From positions 62,001 to 126,000 of IMG/VR virus record IMGVR_UViG_3300017917_001030: a DNA stretch of 64,000 bases. One strand, given 5' to 3'. Shown piece after piece: positions 19,676-28,042 of the stretch (within the stretch, counting starts at the first letter, position 1; the number at the start of each line of letters is the position of its first letter). The notes beneath the pieces are model-generated. The model had not been told where the DNA came from, made no database searches, and saw only the letters and a list, made by a program, of their open reading frames with translations. The position numbers and the translations under genes are program-made. Source of the DNA: a virus.

Positions 19676-21112
19676 ATGAATACTTTTGTTGAAGCAGTAG
19701 CAAATCAAGAAGCCCGTACCACTAACGGTATGAAGGCTCGTAAGTCCACCGCATCCGCTGTTGTAGATTTGTTCTACAATATTGGTGCATCCCGTGGCAA
19801 GAATGTTATCCCCGGCTTTACTGCCGCACTTGCAGAGAACCGTGACTTGGCACTTCGTGTTGCAGCATGGGCTCGTGATGTGCGTGGTGGTGCAGGTGAA
19901 CGACAACTCTTCCGTGACATTCTTGTCTACTTGGAAAAGTACGACCCCGAAGCAGCTAAGGCTCTTTTGGCTAAGGTACCTGAGCTGGGTCGTTGGGACG
20001 ACTTGTTCGTCTTTAAGACCAAGGAGCTAAAGGAAGCAGCATACACTATGTTGGGTGACGCATTGCGTGAACGCAACGGTCTGGCTGCTAAGTGGACTCC
20101 TCGTCAAGGCCCTATTGCTTTGGAAATCCGTAAGTTCTTCGGCATGTCGCCTAAGTTCTATCGTAAGTCCTTGGTTAACCTAACTAAGGTCGTTGAACAA
20201 GATATGTGTGCTAAGAACTGGGATAACATCAACTTCTCTCATGTTCCTTCGGTTGCGGCATCCCGTTACAAGAAGGCATTTAACCGTAACACTGAAAAGT
20301 ATGCAGAATACGTAAAGTCGTTGGTTAAGGGAGATAACCCGGAAGTTAAGGTCAACGCAGGCGCAGTATATCCATATGATGTAGTGAAGGGAATCATCCC
20401 TAACTCTTATGTCAAAAGCGCTTTTGACAAGACAGAGCTTGACCTAATTGAAAAGCAATGGGAAGCTCTTCCTAATTACGTAGGCGATGCTAACATTCTT
20501 CCTTTGGTTGACGTTAGCGGGTCGATGTCTTGTCCTGTTGGTGGCTATGGTTCTAAGAATAAGATGTCCTGTATGGATGTTGCTGTTTCGTTGGGACTTT
20601 ACCTTGCGGACAAGAACAAGGGCAAGTTCAAGGATACTTTCTTGACATTTAGCTCTTCGCCAGAACTACTTACTCTAAAGGGTAATATTGTTCAAAAGGT
20701 TACACAAATGGTTGCTTCTAAGTGGGGAATGTCCACCAACCTACACGCAGCATTTTCAAAGATTCTGTCTGTAGCGAAGAAAGGTAATGTTCCGCAAGAA
20801 GAAATGCCAGATATGGTATTGATCTTGTCCGACATGCAATTCAATGCTTGCATTGAGCATGACGACAGTGCAATCAAAATGATTGCTCGTAAGTACGAAG
20901 AAGCAGGCTACACCATGCCTAAGGTTGTATTCTGGAACTTGAATGCTGCATATGGTAACACACCAGTGAAGTTTGACAAGTCTGGTACTGCTTTGGTATC
21001 TGGTTTTAGCCCATCTATTGTTAAGCCTTTGTTGGCAGGCAACCTTGAAACTTTCACCCCAGAAAGTGTCATGTTGCAGACCATCATGCAAGACCGTTAC
21101 GCGGTATTGTAA
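19676..21112 (+). CDS. Ro60-like TROVE/vWA protein (DUF2828 type), 478 aa
   Basis: The N-terminal two thirds are helical repeats with LRVAAWARDVRGGAGERQLF and ELGRWDDLFVF, typical of TROVE/DUF2828 RNA-binding rings. The C-terminal third is a von Willebrand A domain with the MIDAS motif LPLVDVSGSMS (DxSxS) and LILSDMQF (second Asp). Ro60 proteins bind misfolded RNA and Y RNAs and, in bacteria, can be tethered by Y RNA to PNPase. I start at ATG 19676; an upstream GTG is less likely. Two Y-RNA-like elements lie directly upstream. Family call is firm; RNA partner is inferred. Confidence 0.82.
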   Translation: MNTFVEAVANQEARTTNGMKARKSTASAVVDLFYNIGASRGKNVIPGFTAALAENRDLALRVAAWARDVRGGAGERQLFRDILVYLEKYDPEAAKALLAKVPELGRWDDLFVFKTKELKEAAYTMLGDALRERNGLAAKWTPRQGPIALEIRKFFGMSPKFYRKSLVNLTKVVEQDMCAKNWDNINFSHVPSVAASRYKKAFNRNTEKYAEYVKSLVKGDNPEVKVNAGAVYPYDVVKGIIPNSYVKSAFDKTELDLIEKQWEALPNYVGDANILPLVDVSGSMSCPVGGYGSKNKMSCMDVAVSLGLYLADKNKGKFKDTFLTFSSSPELLTLKGNIVQKVTQMVASKWGMSTNLHAAFSKILSVAKKGNVPQEEMPDMVLILSDMQFNACIEHDDSAIKMIARKYEEAGYTMPKVVFWNLNAAYGNTPVKFDKSGTALVSGFSPSIVKPLLAGNLETFTPESVMLQTIMQDRYAVL

Positions 21113-21230
21113 GTGCTCAATTCTGACAGCACGTTAAACACGGTCAGACGTCGATCTTAAATGACTGCGCCGGCACTACGCAAGGTGTCTCCGTACTCGG
21201 TAAGCGGAACTAATTTCAATTTTGGTTAAC
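21113..21230 (+). ncRNA. Structured spacer after the Ro60-like gene
   Basis: The spacer contains GTGCT/AGCAC and the alternative TCTGAC (21122-21127)/GTCAGA (21143-21148), followed by a TCCG..CGGA hairpin (about 21189-21210). A similar TTCCG..CGGAA hairpin occurs at 23088-23110. No ORF. Could be a 3' processing signal or attenuator. Confidence 0.35.
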
Positions 21231-21237
21231 CTATTGG

Positions 21238-21266
21238 TTGACGAAAATTTGCCAAGGCTATATAAT
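21238..21266 (+). promoter_or_regulatory. Sigma70 promoter for tRNA-Leu
   Basis: TTGACG (21238-21243), 17 bases, TATAAT (21261-21266). Start expected near 21273, only about five bases before the tRNA. Confidence 0.85.
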
Positions 21267-21277
21267 AAGTGTTTTAT

Positions 21278-21360
21278 GCGGGTGTGGTGAAATAGGTAGA
21301 CACAGGAGACTTAAAATCTCCCGCTTCGGCGTGCTGGTTCGAGTCCGGTCACCCGTACCA
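21278..21360 (+). tRNA. tRNA-Leu (UAA)
   Basis: Class II with a normal-length variable arm; anticodon loop CTTAAAA on GGAGA/TCTCC; acceptor GCGGGTG/CACCCGT; encoded CCA. Confidence 0.93.
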
Positions 21361-21385
21361 TTATTCTAAAACTATGAAAGATAAT

Positions 21386-21838
21386 ATGTCACTAACTTTA
21401 CAAAATATTGAAAGTGCTTTGGCGGGTGAGTCTATGGCTCATATCAAGTATCGTTACTTTGCCAAAATTGCACGTGAGGAAGGCTTCGAAGAAGTCGCAA
21501 AACATTTTGAACATACTGCAGATCAAGAAATTCTTCATGCTTGGGGTCACCTTGAGCTGTTGATTGGTAAGCCTAATACCAAAGAATGCCTTGAAAAAGC
21601 TATTGCAGGTGAGACTTATGAGTATACTGAAATGTATCCTAAGTTCGAGCATCAGGCAAAAGCAGAATCTAATATCGAAGCAGTTAAAGAGTTCAACGAA
21701 CAAGGTCGTGAATCCTTGCAGCATGCTCAAGAATTTAAAGCAGTATTGGCAAAAGCAGAAAAGCGCTTTGCTGCTCTTAAGGGTGTCGAGAAGCGTCATG
21801 CTGAAGCATACCAAAAAGTTCTTGGAGGTCTAGCATGA
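21386..21838 (+). CDS. Rubrerythrin-like diiron protein, 150 aa
   Basis: The four-helix bundle has the expected iron ligands: ALAGESMAHIKYRYFA (Glu), HTADQEILHAWGHLELL (Glu and ExxH), AIAGETYEYTEMYPKF (Glu residues) and a last helix with ESLQHAQEFKAVL. Rubrerythrins reduce hydrogen peroxide. The start may be ATG 21386 or ATG 21374. The next gene is a separate rubredoxin overlapping by four bases, so the usual C-terminal rubredoxin domain is supplied in trans. It follows tRNA-Leu. Confidence 0.88.
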   Translation: MSLTLQNIESALAGESMAHIKYRYFAKIAREEGFEEVAKHFEHTADQEILHAWGHLELLIGKPNTKECLEKAIAGETYEYTEMYPKFEHQAKAESNIEAVKEFNEQGRESLQHAQEFKAVLAKAEKRFAALKGVEKRHAEAYQKVLGGLA

Positions 21839-21990
21839 GCGATAATCAATACGAATACAAGCATGTCTGTCCTGTTTGTGACTATGTTCATGAGGACAAT
21901 GAAACTACTCCATTCGATCAAATGCCTGCTGATTATGTTTGCCCAGCATGCGGTGTCGAAAAAGATTGGTTTGATAAACGAGTTGCATGA
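21835..21990 (+). CDS. Rubredoxin, 51 aa
   Basis: This short ORF reads MSDNQYEYKHVCPVCDY... with a second knuckle YVCPACGVEKDWFD, the two CPxC pairs that hold one iron. Start ATG overlaps the rubrerythrin stop (ATGA), with GGAGG at 21824-21828. It should pass electrons to the rubrerythrin. The stop also overlaps the next start, so three genes are translationally coupled. Confidence 0.9.
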   Translation: MSDNQYEYKHVCPVCDYVHEDNETTPFDQMPADYVCPACGVEKDWFDKRVA

Positions 21991-22382
21991 TTGATTGTCT
22001 AGTCATCGGTGATTCTATTGCCGTAGGTGTTCAGCAGTTTAGGCAAGAGTGTGCGATCTATGCTAAGGTAGGTATTAATAGCAGAGATTGGAACAACAAG
22101 TTTATCGGCAAAGACCTACGTGCAAATACAGTTATTATTAGCCTGGGGTCTAACGACTCCGGCAATATTAAGACTGCTGCAGAGCTAAACGAACTAAGAC
22201 AATCGGTAACATCCAAAAAAGTAGTTTGGATTTTGCCTTCTAATAATAGTGACAAACGAGACATCGTAAAATTCATAGCAGAAAAATACGGTGATATTGT
22301 GTTGGGTGTAAATCAACTATCCAAAGACGGTGTGCATCCAACAGTCGCTGGTTATAAAGAATTAGCAAATAATACAAAATAG
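21987..22382 (+). CDS. SGNH/GDSL hydrolase, 131 aa
   Basis: The N-terminus LVIGDSIAVGVQQF carries the GDS block (Ser10 as nucleophile), ISLGSNDSG is the GxND block, and SKDGVHPTVAGYKEL is the DxxHP block with catalytic Asp and His. The set defines an SGNH esterase, short but complete. No signal peptide is present. Similar phage proteins occur in lysis or virion modules; the substrate is unknown. It overlaps rubredoxin by four bases and ends before a CAU tRNA. Confidence 0.8.
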   Translation: MIDCLVIGDSIAVGVQQFRQECAIYAKVGINSRDWNNKFIGKDLRANTVIISLGSNDSGNIKTAAELNELRQSVTSKKVVWILPSNNSDKRDIVKFIAEKYGDIVLGVNQLSKDGVHPTVAGYKELANNTK

Positions 22383-22387
22383 TTTTT

Positions 22388-22464
22388 GCGCCTGTAGCTC
22401 AGTTGGTTAGAGCAGTGGACTCATAATCCATTGGTCGCGGGTTCAAGTCCCTCCGGGCGCACCA
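22388..22464 (+). tRNA. tRNA with CAU anticodon (Met or Ile2)
   Basis: Anticodon loop CTCATAA on GTGGA/TCCAT; acceptor GCGCCTG/CGGGCGC; T-arm region TGGTCGC-GGG-TTCAAGT-CCC; encoded CCA. The variable loop and T-arm resemble bacterial lysidine-type tRNA-Ile2 as much as elongator Met. Confidence 0.88.
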
Positions 22465-22479
22465 TTTAACGAGGTAATT

Positions 22480-22689
22480 ATGTCCAATCAAGTAACATCA
22501 GAAGATGCAGTCAACCAAGTAGGCAATCGTTACGATCTTGTTTTGATCGCAGCACGCCGAACACGTGAATTGAAGCGTGGGCATAAGCCATTGATTGATT
22601 CAAAGCATAAGCCAGCAGTAACGGCTCTAAATGAAATTGAACAAGGTAAAATTGGCAGAGATTACCTGTTAAAATTGAGAAAACGGTAA
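22480..22689 (+). CDS. RNA polymerase omega subunit homologue, 69 aa
   Basis: VTSEDAVNQVGNRYDLVLIA ARRTREL and KPAVTALNEIEQGKIGRDY match bacterial RpoZ (NRFELVLLAARRAR; DKPTVVALREI). Omega binds the beta' subunit and helps assembly. A phage copy could replace or alter host omega during infection. GAGGT precedes the ATG. The protein is shorter than typical host omega (about 70-90 residues), but the core is complete. Confidence 0.82.
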   Translation: MSNQVTSEDAVNQVGNRYDLVLIAARRTRELKRGHKPLIDSKHKPAVTALNEIEQGKIGRDYLLKLRKR

Positions 22690-22787
22690 ACTAAGCTATT
22701 TAGCTTTATCGTCATCTATATTATAATAAGCATGTGGTGAGTTAGCCGCAATCGTTATTTTTTTTTTTATTTTAATGGAGATTTACA

Positions 22788-23039
22788 ATGGTTAAAAATC
22801 GTGTTTTGAAAGTTCTTGAGTCTGGTCGTCAATTTACACCCGCTCAATTGGCAGGTCTTACCGGTGCATCTGAGGACAGCATTCGTCCTCGTATTAGCGA
22901 ACTTCGCGCCGAAGGTCACGCAATCTATACTAACACTACAAAGAATGGTAAGGTTGCATATCGTCTAGGTACTCCTAGCCGTCGCATGGTTGCCGCAGCT
23001 TACGCAAGCATGGGCAGCGACGCTTTCACTCGTATGTGA
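22788..23039 (+). CDS. Winged-helix DNA-binding protein, 83 aa
   Basis: VLKVLESGRQFTPAQLAGLT GASEDSIRPRISELRAEGHAI is a helix-turn-helix with a following beta wing (IYTNTTKNGKVAYRLG), as in small transcription regulators. GGAG lies upstream of the ATG. A TATAAT at 22722-22727 gives a possible promoter with a weak -35, and a long T run precedes the gene. It may regulate the neighbouring genes. Confidence 0.75.
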   Translation: MVKNRVLKVLESGRQFTPAQLAGLTGASEDSIRPRISELRAEGHAIYTNTTKNGKVAYRLGTPSRRMVAAAYASMGSDAFTRM

Positions 23040-23047
23040 TCTAAGTA

Positions 23048-23120
23048 ACCGAGCACCTTGCCCGTTTGAGCTTCATTCAATAAAGTGCTTCCGTATGGCG
23101 TAAGCGGAATTTATTAGAGT
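23048..23120 (+). other. Intergenic hairpins
   Basis: AGCAC/GTGCT encloses a 30-base loop and is followed by TTCCGTATGGCGTAAGCGGAA, a compact hairpin, then TTTATT. It may be a weak terminator or a processing site between two genes. Confidence 0.35.
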
Positions 23121-23125
23121 ATATC

Positions 23126-23416
23126 ATGCCACTATATCTTGTTGAAACAATTACTACATTCAAACATCAATATATCATTGACTGTAAAGAAGCATCTCAT
23201 GCCGAAGATACAGTTGTTTGTAATGAGGCAACAGAACTAGATCAAAAATATCTAGGTGAAACGATTGTAACTACTAGAGAAATTACTACGAATGAGTTTT
23301 ACTCCATGCTTCCAACAAGCATGAATGGTCATCTAAAGGATAAAATTATCCATCAAGTTCAGTATCAGGCTGAGCGCCCAGACTACTCAAGTAATATCGA
23401 AGGGCTTGGTATTTAA
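23126..23416 (+). CDS. Hypothetical protein, 96 aa
   Basis: MPLYLVETITTFKHQYIIDC looks like two beta strands, followed by a helix and acidic segments. No catalytic motif, signal or membrane segment. It is directly followed by the HNH gene (ATG right after TAA). Proteins starting MPLYLVE are common in phages, but I cannot assign a function. Confidence 0.65.
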   Translation: MPLYLVETITTFKHQYIIDCKEASHAEDTVVCNEATELDQKYLGETIVTTREITTNEFYSMLPTSMNGHLKDKIIHQVQYQAERPDYSSNIEGLGI

Positions 23417-23977
23417 ATGTATAACTTCGAAGACGAAGCTGTTAGAAAAAAAGCTAAATCGCTTTGGTATATTCGCAAAGGAAACCCTGCACTTCTAAGT
23501 AAAGAAGATGCGGAGTTCGTTGAAGCATTTTGCAGTTGGGACTATCAACGCAGGAAGAAAAAGATTGACCCCAACAAGCTAGCAGAAGTCCAAAAGAAAA
23601 ACAGAGAAGCGTATCGTAAAAAGAAAGCGCAACCTGAAAATTTTGGCAAGCTAGAATATACTGCTCTTAAATCGAGAGTTAATTCCAAGAAAAAAGAAGG
23701 TCGTGTTCTAGGGTTTGATCTGACTCCAGAATACATTCAAAAGGTCTTCGATTCTTGTCAGGGCAAATGTGCTATAACCGGGCTTCCTTTTAGCATGGAA
23801 CTTGGGACTAAAAAGAAACGAAATCCTTTTAGACCCAGCGTAGATCGAATTAATTCGAGAAAAGGGTATGTCAAAGGCAATATCCAGATTGTTCTCACTA
23901 TCGTGAATACAATGAAAATGGATTACACCGACGATATACTGCATCCAGTTATACGGGCTTGGTCCTCTAATATCTAA
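23417..23977 (+). CDS. HNH-type endonuclease, 186 aa
   Basis: The C-terminal part has GKCAITGLPFS followed by PSVDRINSRKGYVKGNIQIV and a late VNTMKMD, the pattern of small phage HNH nucleases in which the Asp-Arg pair and later Asn line the metal site. The N-terminal half is Lys/Arg-rich and helical, likely DNA-binding. It may be a homing-type or host-DNA nuclease. A strong terminator follows directly. Confidence 0.72.
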   Translation: MYNFEDEAVRKKAKSLWYIRKGNPALLSKEDAEFVEAFCSWDYQRRKKKIDPNKLAEVQKKNREAYRKKKAQPENFGKLEYTALKSRVNSKKKEGRVLGFDLTPEYIQKVFDSCQGKCAITGLPFSMELGTKKKRNPFRPSVDRINSRKGYVKGNIQIVLTIVNTMKMDYTDDILHPVIRAWSSNI

Positions 23978-23980
23978 AAA

Positions 23981-24007
23981 AAACCGGCGAGCAATCGCCG
24001 GTTTTCT
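23981..24007 (+). terminator. Intrinsic terminator
   Basis: AAACCGGCGA (23981-23990), loop GCAA, TCGCCGGTTT (23995-24004), then TTC. It separates the early/tRNA part from the late region. Confidence 0.88.
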
Positions 24008-24032
24008 ACGTGTTTCTCGGATTACTATGCCT

Positions 24033-24040
24033 TATAAATA
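24033..24040 (+). promoter_or_regulatory. T4-type late promoter
   Basis: Exact TATAAATA, followed by ATATAAG, 31 bases upstream of ATG 24072. First late promoter of the structural region on this strand. Confidence 0.7.
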
Positions 24041-24071
24041 ATATAAGAACATAGACTTTAATGGGAATACA

Positions 24072-25100
24072 ATGATCTCTCTAAAAGACCTACGCCTAAA
24101 TTTTGACGTCTTAAACGAAGCTGCAAGGGAAACAGGCGCAGCATCCGACGCAGAAGGCAAATTACACGAACTATTAACAGGCTACCATTTCAATAAGGGT
24201 AAGCATGTTGAATCCTATCGTGAAGAAGGCAAAACACCGCAAGAAGTGCACGATAATCTAAAGGCTGCTGTTTCTCCAGAAACTTATGAACGTATTAATA
24301 AGCATGCGGAAGAAATGGCATATAACCTACACCATCATCTAAGACAAGAAGGTTTTAGGGGCAAGGTCAGCAAAGTAGCTTGGACTTCACAAACTAAAGA
24401 CGTTGAGCACTTTACCGGCAAACCTGATCCGAACAATGAGTCGGATATTATGGTTGAACTAAAGCACGGCGCAAGTTCAAATAAACCAAATGGTACAGTT
24501 GAACACCTAGGCTTTAGTATGAAGTATGCTAATAATGCACCTACACTAAAGAATAAAACACCCAAGACAATGGGTGAAACTTATGGTATCGACCATAAGA
24601 AACTAATGCAACATCACGAACAGCATATGGAAAGTGTTCGTAAACAATTAGGTGTTGAGAAGTCTTCTTCTGGTGCTGAAATGCACTCCAAATATAAAGA
24701 GCTCAGAGGAACTGCTAAAGGCGATAGTATCGAAAGAACATCCCATGCCTCAAGAGTAGCAATGATTGGCGAATTACATAAACACCTAAGTAATATGTCA
24801 CCTGAAGAATTGCACAAGCATATTCTAAACCATATTGCAGGCGAGACTAATTCAAGAGTGTTAATGGCAAGTACCACATCAACAGGTCAACACCATATTA
24901 TTGATACCAGAGAACATTATAATAAGATTCTAAAAGAGCACGCAAAACATCTTGCAGTTAAAAAGGGTGAAGGTACGACCTTGTCTATTACAGGCAAAGG
25001 CGGAAAACCACTGTTAAATATACAGGCAGTTAATAAAGGCCGTCCAACAAAGACACCAGAATTTATTGCTAAGCCTGGTGCATCATTAATGGGTAAATAA
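24072..25100 (+). CDS. Late hypothetical protein, possible nuclease fold, 342 aa
   Basis: The N-terminus MISLKDLRLNFDVLNEAARE resembles capsid-targeting leaders of T4-like internal head proteins. Around residue 120, NNESDIMVELKHG followed by LGFSMKYAN fits the D...xK spacing of PD-(D/E)XK nucleases, but this is a weak match. The rest is helical, His-rich and charged. It lies behind a late promoter, and its stop overlaps the start of the next gene by one base. Candidate internal virion protein. Confidence 0.6.
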   Translation: MISLKDLRLNFDVLNEAARETGAASDAEGKLHELLTGYHFNKGKHVESYREEGKTPQEVHDNLKAAVSPETYERINKHAEEMAYNLHHHLRQEGFRGKVSKVAWTSQTKDVEHFTGKPDPNNESDIMVELKHGASSNKPNGTVEHLGFSMKYANNAPTLKNKTPKTMGETYGIDHKKLMQHHEQHMESVRKQLGVEKSSSGAEMHSKYKELRGTAKGDSIERTSHASRVAMIGELHKHLSNMSPEELHKHILNHIAGETNSRVLMASTTSTGQHHIIDTREHYNKILKEHAKHLAVKKGEGTTLSITGKGGKPLLNIQAVNKGRPTKTPEFIAKPGASLMGK

Positions 25101-26293
25101 TGTTATCATTCAATAATTTTTTAGTTGAAGCTGCGAGCGAAGACAAACTAAAACACCTAGAGCATTTAGAAGACCATGTTATAAATGCAGGAGCAGATGG
25201 TTTTGCTCATGCTGTTCATAATTTGGAAGACGTTCATGGTAAACTAAAAGGTGGTAAGAATAACACCACTGTAATGACCAAGTATGATGGTTCACCATCT
25301 ATTGTCTTTGGTCATAATCCAGAGAACGGCAAATTCTTTGTTGCATCTAAATCTATTTTCAATAAGAATCCTAAATTAAACTACGATGAAAATGATGTAG
25401 ATGCCAACCATGGACATGCTCCTGGTCTGGCGCAAAAGTTGAAAGCAGCTTTGCAACATCTACCTAAAGTTACACCGAAGGAAGGTGTATATCAGGGTGA
25501 TCTAATGCACTCAGGTGTTAAGAATAGTGACAATCCATATGGTGATATAGAAGAAAAAGGTGGTAAGTATCACTTCAAGCCAAACACCATTACCTATTCT
25601 ACAGATAAGAATTCTAAAGAAGGTCTTGCTGCAGGTAAATCTAAGTTAGGTGTTGTTGTCCATACCGCGTATAAAGGTAAGACAATTGAAAGTATGAAGG
25701 CTGATTATACACCTGATGTATCACACTTTACCCAACATCCAGACGTACATCTAATCAATAACAGAGAAGACGTACACTCTGCAAAATTAACACCGGAGCA
25801 AGAAACTAAATTTAAGCGTCATCTAAACGCAGCTAAGAAGGCATTTGCCGAAGCACCGATGACTGCTTTACATGCTATATCAGGTCACGAAGAACATCTA
25901 AAGAACTATGTGAACTCCACTGTTAGAGATCAGACAAGACCTACAGTAAACGGCTATATAAAACATCTTGAGAGTAAACATAGAGCAGCAATATCCAAGC
26001 TAAAGTCGGATAAAGCTATTGCCGAAAAGACAGCATCTATGCACAACGAGTTAGCTACCGCTAATCGTAAGAGAGATCATTTTGAGCACGTACTTAAGAT
26101 GCACTATCAATTACAACGTGCTAAGGATGAATTAACACACGCCTTGTCGTCTGCTAAGTTCCCATTCGAGCATTACATAAACGACAAGAAAGTTAAGCCA
26201 GAGGGATTTGTTGTTGTTCGTAATAACAGACCATCTAAATTTGTTGATAGAGATGAATTTAGTCGTGAGAACTTTGCTGCAAGACCAAGATAA
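25100..26293 (+). CDS. Late protein with ligase-like KxDG motif, 397 aa
   Basis: The leader MLSFNNFLVEAASEDK is capsid-targeting-like. Residues about 60-70 read TVMTKYDGSPSIVFG, which matches motif I (KxDGS) of ATP-dependent ligases and related nucleotidyltransferases. VYQGDLMH and, near the C-terminus, VKPEGFVVVRNN resemble later ligase motifs (IIIa-like and EGxV motif IV). A long coiled, His-rich region (about 220-340) lies between them. It may be an RNA or DNA ligase relative packaged in the head. Activity unproven. Confidence 0.6.
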   Translation: MLSFNNFLVEAASEDKLKHLEHLEDHVINAGADGFAHAVHNLEDVHGKLKGGKNNTTVMTKYDGSPSIVFGHNPENGKFFVASKSIFNKNPKLNYDENDVDANHGHAPGLAQKLKAALQHLPKVTPKEGVYQGDLMHSGVKNSDNPYGDIEEKGGKYHFKPNTITYSTDKNSKEGLAAGKSKLGVVVHTAYKGKTIESMKADYTPDVSHFTQHPDVHLINNREDVHSAKLTPEQETKFKRHLNAAKKAFAEAPMTALHAISGHEEHLKNYVNSTVRDQTRPTVNGYIKHLESKHRAAISKLKSDKAIAEKTASMHNELATANRKRDHFEHVLKMHYQLQRAKDELTHALSSAKFPFEHYINDKKVKPEGFVVVRNNRPSKFVDRDEFSRENFAARPR

Positions 26294-26344
26294 TATATTA
26301 CTATCACCCAGGCTCATAGAGTATGCTAACACCGTGTCAATAAG

Positions 26345-27994
26345 ATGTCTATAAAAAGTATTAAAGAAAAAGAACTTTTGGTTAACTTTGCTAAATCGTT
26401 AGGGCAAGAGATTGACCCACGTATGGTTGAAGAAGTCGAGCGGTTGAACAAGATCAAGGCGCAGATACAAGAATCGGTTAAAGATAATGTTTTTATTGAT
26501 CTATCTAATGCTATAAAGCAACAGTCGCAACCTGTTTTGGTTGAAAGTAATTATCCGGTGCCTCCATCGCTGGATGACCTAATGAATCTAATGGAGGAAA
26601 AGGAGACGGAGAATGAGTTGGTTCAAGCACAAACCACCGAAGAACCCACCCTTACCGAAGAAACCAAAACCGATACCCCCGCCGATAAGCCAGCAACCCT
26701 TGCAGAAGTAACAGCAAAATTTATTTCGGAAGCACCTAAAGATAGTTTCCAACAACCCGATCCACTACCTGTACCAGGTAATTTGGCTGAGATACAAAAG
26801 AAGTTAAAGTTTCTTGAGCAATGGATCGGTAAAGTATCAATGGCTGGGCCTGGCTCTGGCGAAACAAGATTTAGATTTTTGGATGATATTAGACGTGAGA
26901 CTATAGATGATACTCACAAGGTATTAAGATATTATCCTTCTCAGAATCCTGCATATAGTAAGTTTGGTTTTGGTTTCTTAAGTGGAGATCAGGGCCCTAT
27001 CTATTCTATGCGTTATGACACGAATGGTTATACCAGTAACGCAAACGTAACCGCTGGTCTAACTGCTTGGAATAAAACAAAAGATTGTTTGGACATTTAT
27101 CAGGCTGACGGTTCAGTTCTACAGACGGGCCTTGAAAACTATATTCGAGTATATAACACATCAGCCAATACAATAAACCAAGGTACATTTGTTCAATTTG
27201 GTGGAGTATATACTGATAATGAGGAAACACCTATTGCCGTTCCCTTTGTCAATGATGCCAATGCTGTTCCTTTATATAGCATAGGTGTTGTAACAACCAC
27301 TATAGGATCAAATGCTGCAGGCAGAGCTACGGTGCTAGGAGAGGTTCATGGTATAGATACTTCGGGTAATGTTTCTGGCGAATCGTGGAACGTGGGCGAT
27401 TTACTTTGGGCTAAACCTGGTGCGCCGGGCAAATTAACAAAGGTCAAACCTACTGCACCGAATGTGGTTGTTTCCGTCGCTGCAGTGTTGAAAAAAGACT
27501 CTACGGATGGTACTTTATTAGTCCGTCCTACAATATGGCCCAGATTATATTACGCTAGTTTTTCTGATACAACAGATCAATATGCAGCAAACGTAAATAC
27601 TGCATATGCTATAACATACAATACTGTAGATATTGCTAGTGGATTTGAAATAGGTACACCGAGATCTAGAGTGTATGCAAGAAATTCTGGTTTATATAAC
27701 TTCCAGTTTTCTGCTCAGTATGTATCCACAAACTCCAGCGCTAAAGATGTGTATATTTGGATAAGAAAAAACGGCCAAGATATACCTAATAGTGCATCGA
27801 GAAAATCTATAACAGGTAACGGTGTTTATGATGTTCTAGCTTGGAACTTTATTGTCAGTATGAATGCTAATGATTATTTTGAATTAATGTGGGCGGCGAA
27901 TGACACCACAATTAGGCTTGCAGCACCCGGAGCAACCTCTTTTTGCCCTGCGATTCCTTCAGTGATTCTAACGGTTACCGAAGTAGCTCTATAA
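26345..27994 (+). CDS. Virion surface protein with C1q-like C-terminal domain, 549 aa
   Basis: Residues 1-50 are helical, 90-150 are Thr/Glu/Pro-rich and disordered, and a coiled stretch (LAEIQKKLKFLEQWIGKV, about 150-170) could trimerise. After a beta-rich middle, residues about 400-549 (YASFSDTTDQYA...SGLYNFQFSAQY...VYIWIRKNG...WNFIVSMNANDYFELMW) have the strand pattern of C1q/TNF-like jelly rolls. The layout suits a head or neck fibre or decoration protein. Exact virion position unknown. No late promoter consensus is seen directly upstream. Confidence 0.65.
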   Translation: MSIKSIKEKELLVNFAKSLGQEIDPRMVEEVERLNKIKAQIQESVKDNVFIDLSNAIKQQSQPVLVESNYPVPPSLDDLMNLMEEKETENELVQAQTTEEPTLTEETKTDTPADKPATLAEVTAKFISEAPKDSFQQPDPLPVPGNLAEIQKKLKFLEQWIGKVSMAGPGSGETRFRFLDDIRRETIDDTHKVLRYYPSQNPAYSKFGFGFLSGDQGPIYSMRYDTNGYTSNANVTAGLTAWNKTKDCLDIYQADGSVLQTGLENYIRVYNTSANTINQGTFVQFGGVYTDNEETPIAVPFVNDANAVPLYSIGVVTTTIGSNAAGRATVLGEVHGIDTSGNVSGESWNVGDLLWAKPGAPGKLTKVKPTAPNVVVSVAAVLKKDSTDGTLLVRPTIWPRLYYASFSDTTDQYAANVNTAYAITYNTVDIASGFEIGTPRSRVYARNSGLYNFQFSAQYVSTNSSAKDVYIWIRKNGQDIPNSASRKSITGNGVYDVLAWNFIVSMNANDYFELMWAANDTTIRLAAPGATSFCPAIPSVILTVTEVAL

Positions 27995-28003
27995 TTCAAA
28001 AAT

Positions 28004-28011
28004 TATAAATA
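28004..28011 (+). promoter_or_regulatory. T4-type late promoter
   Basis: Exact TATAAATA followed by ATAAG, 32 bases before ATG 28043, just after the stop of the C1q-like gene. Confidence 0.7.
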
Positions 28012-28042
28012 ATAAGTCTAAACTATATTCTAATGGAAAACA

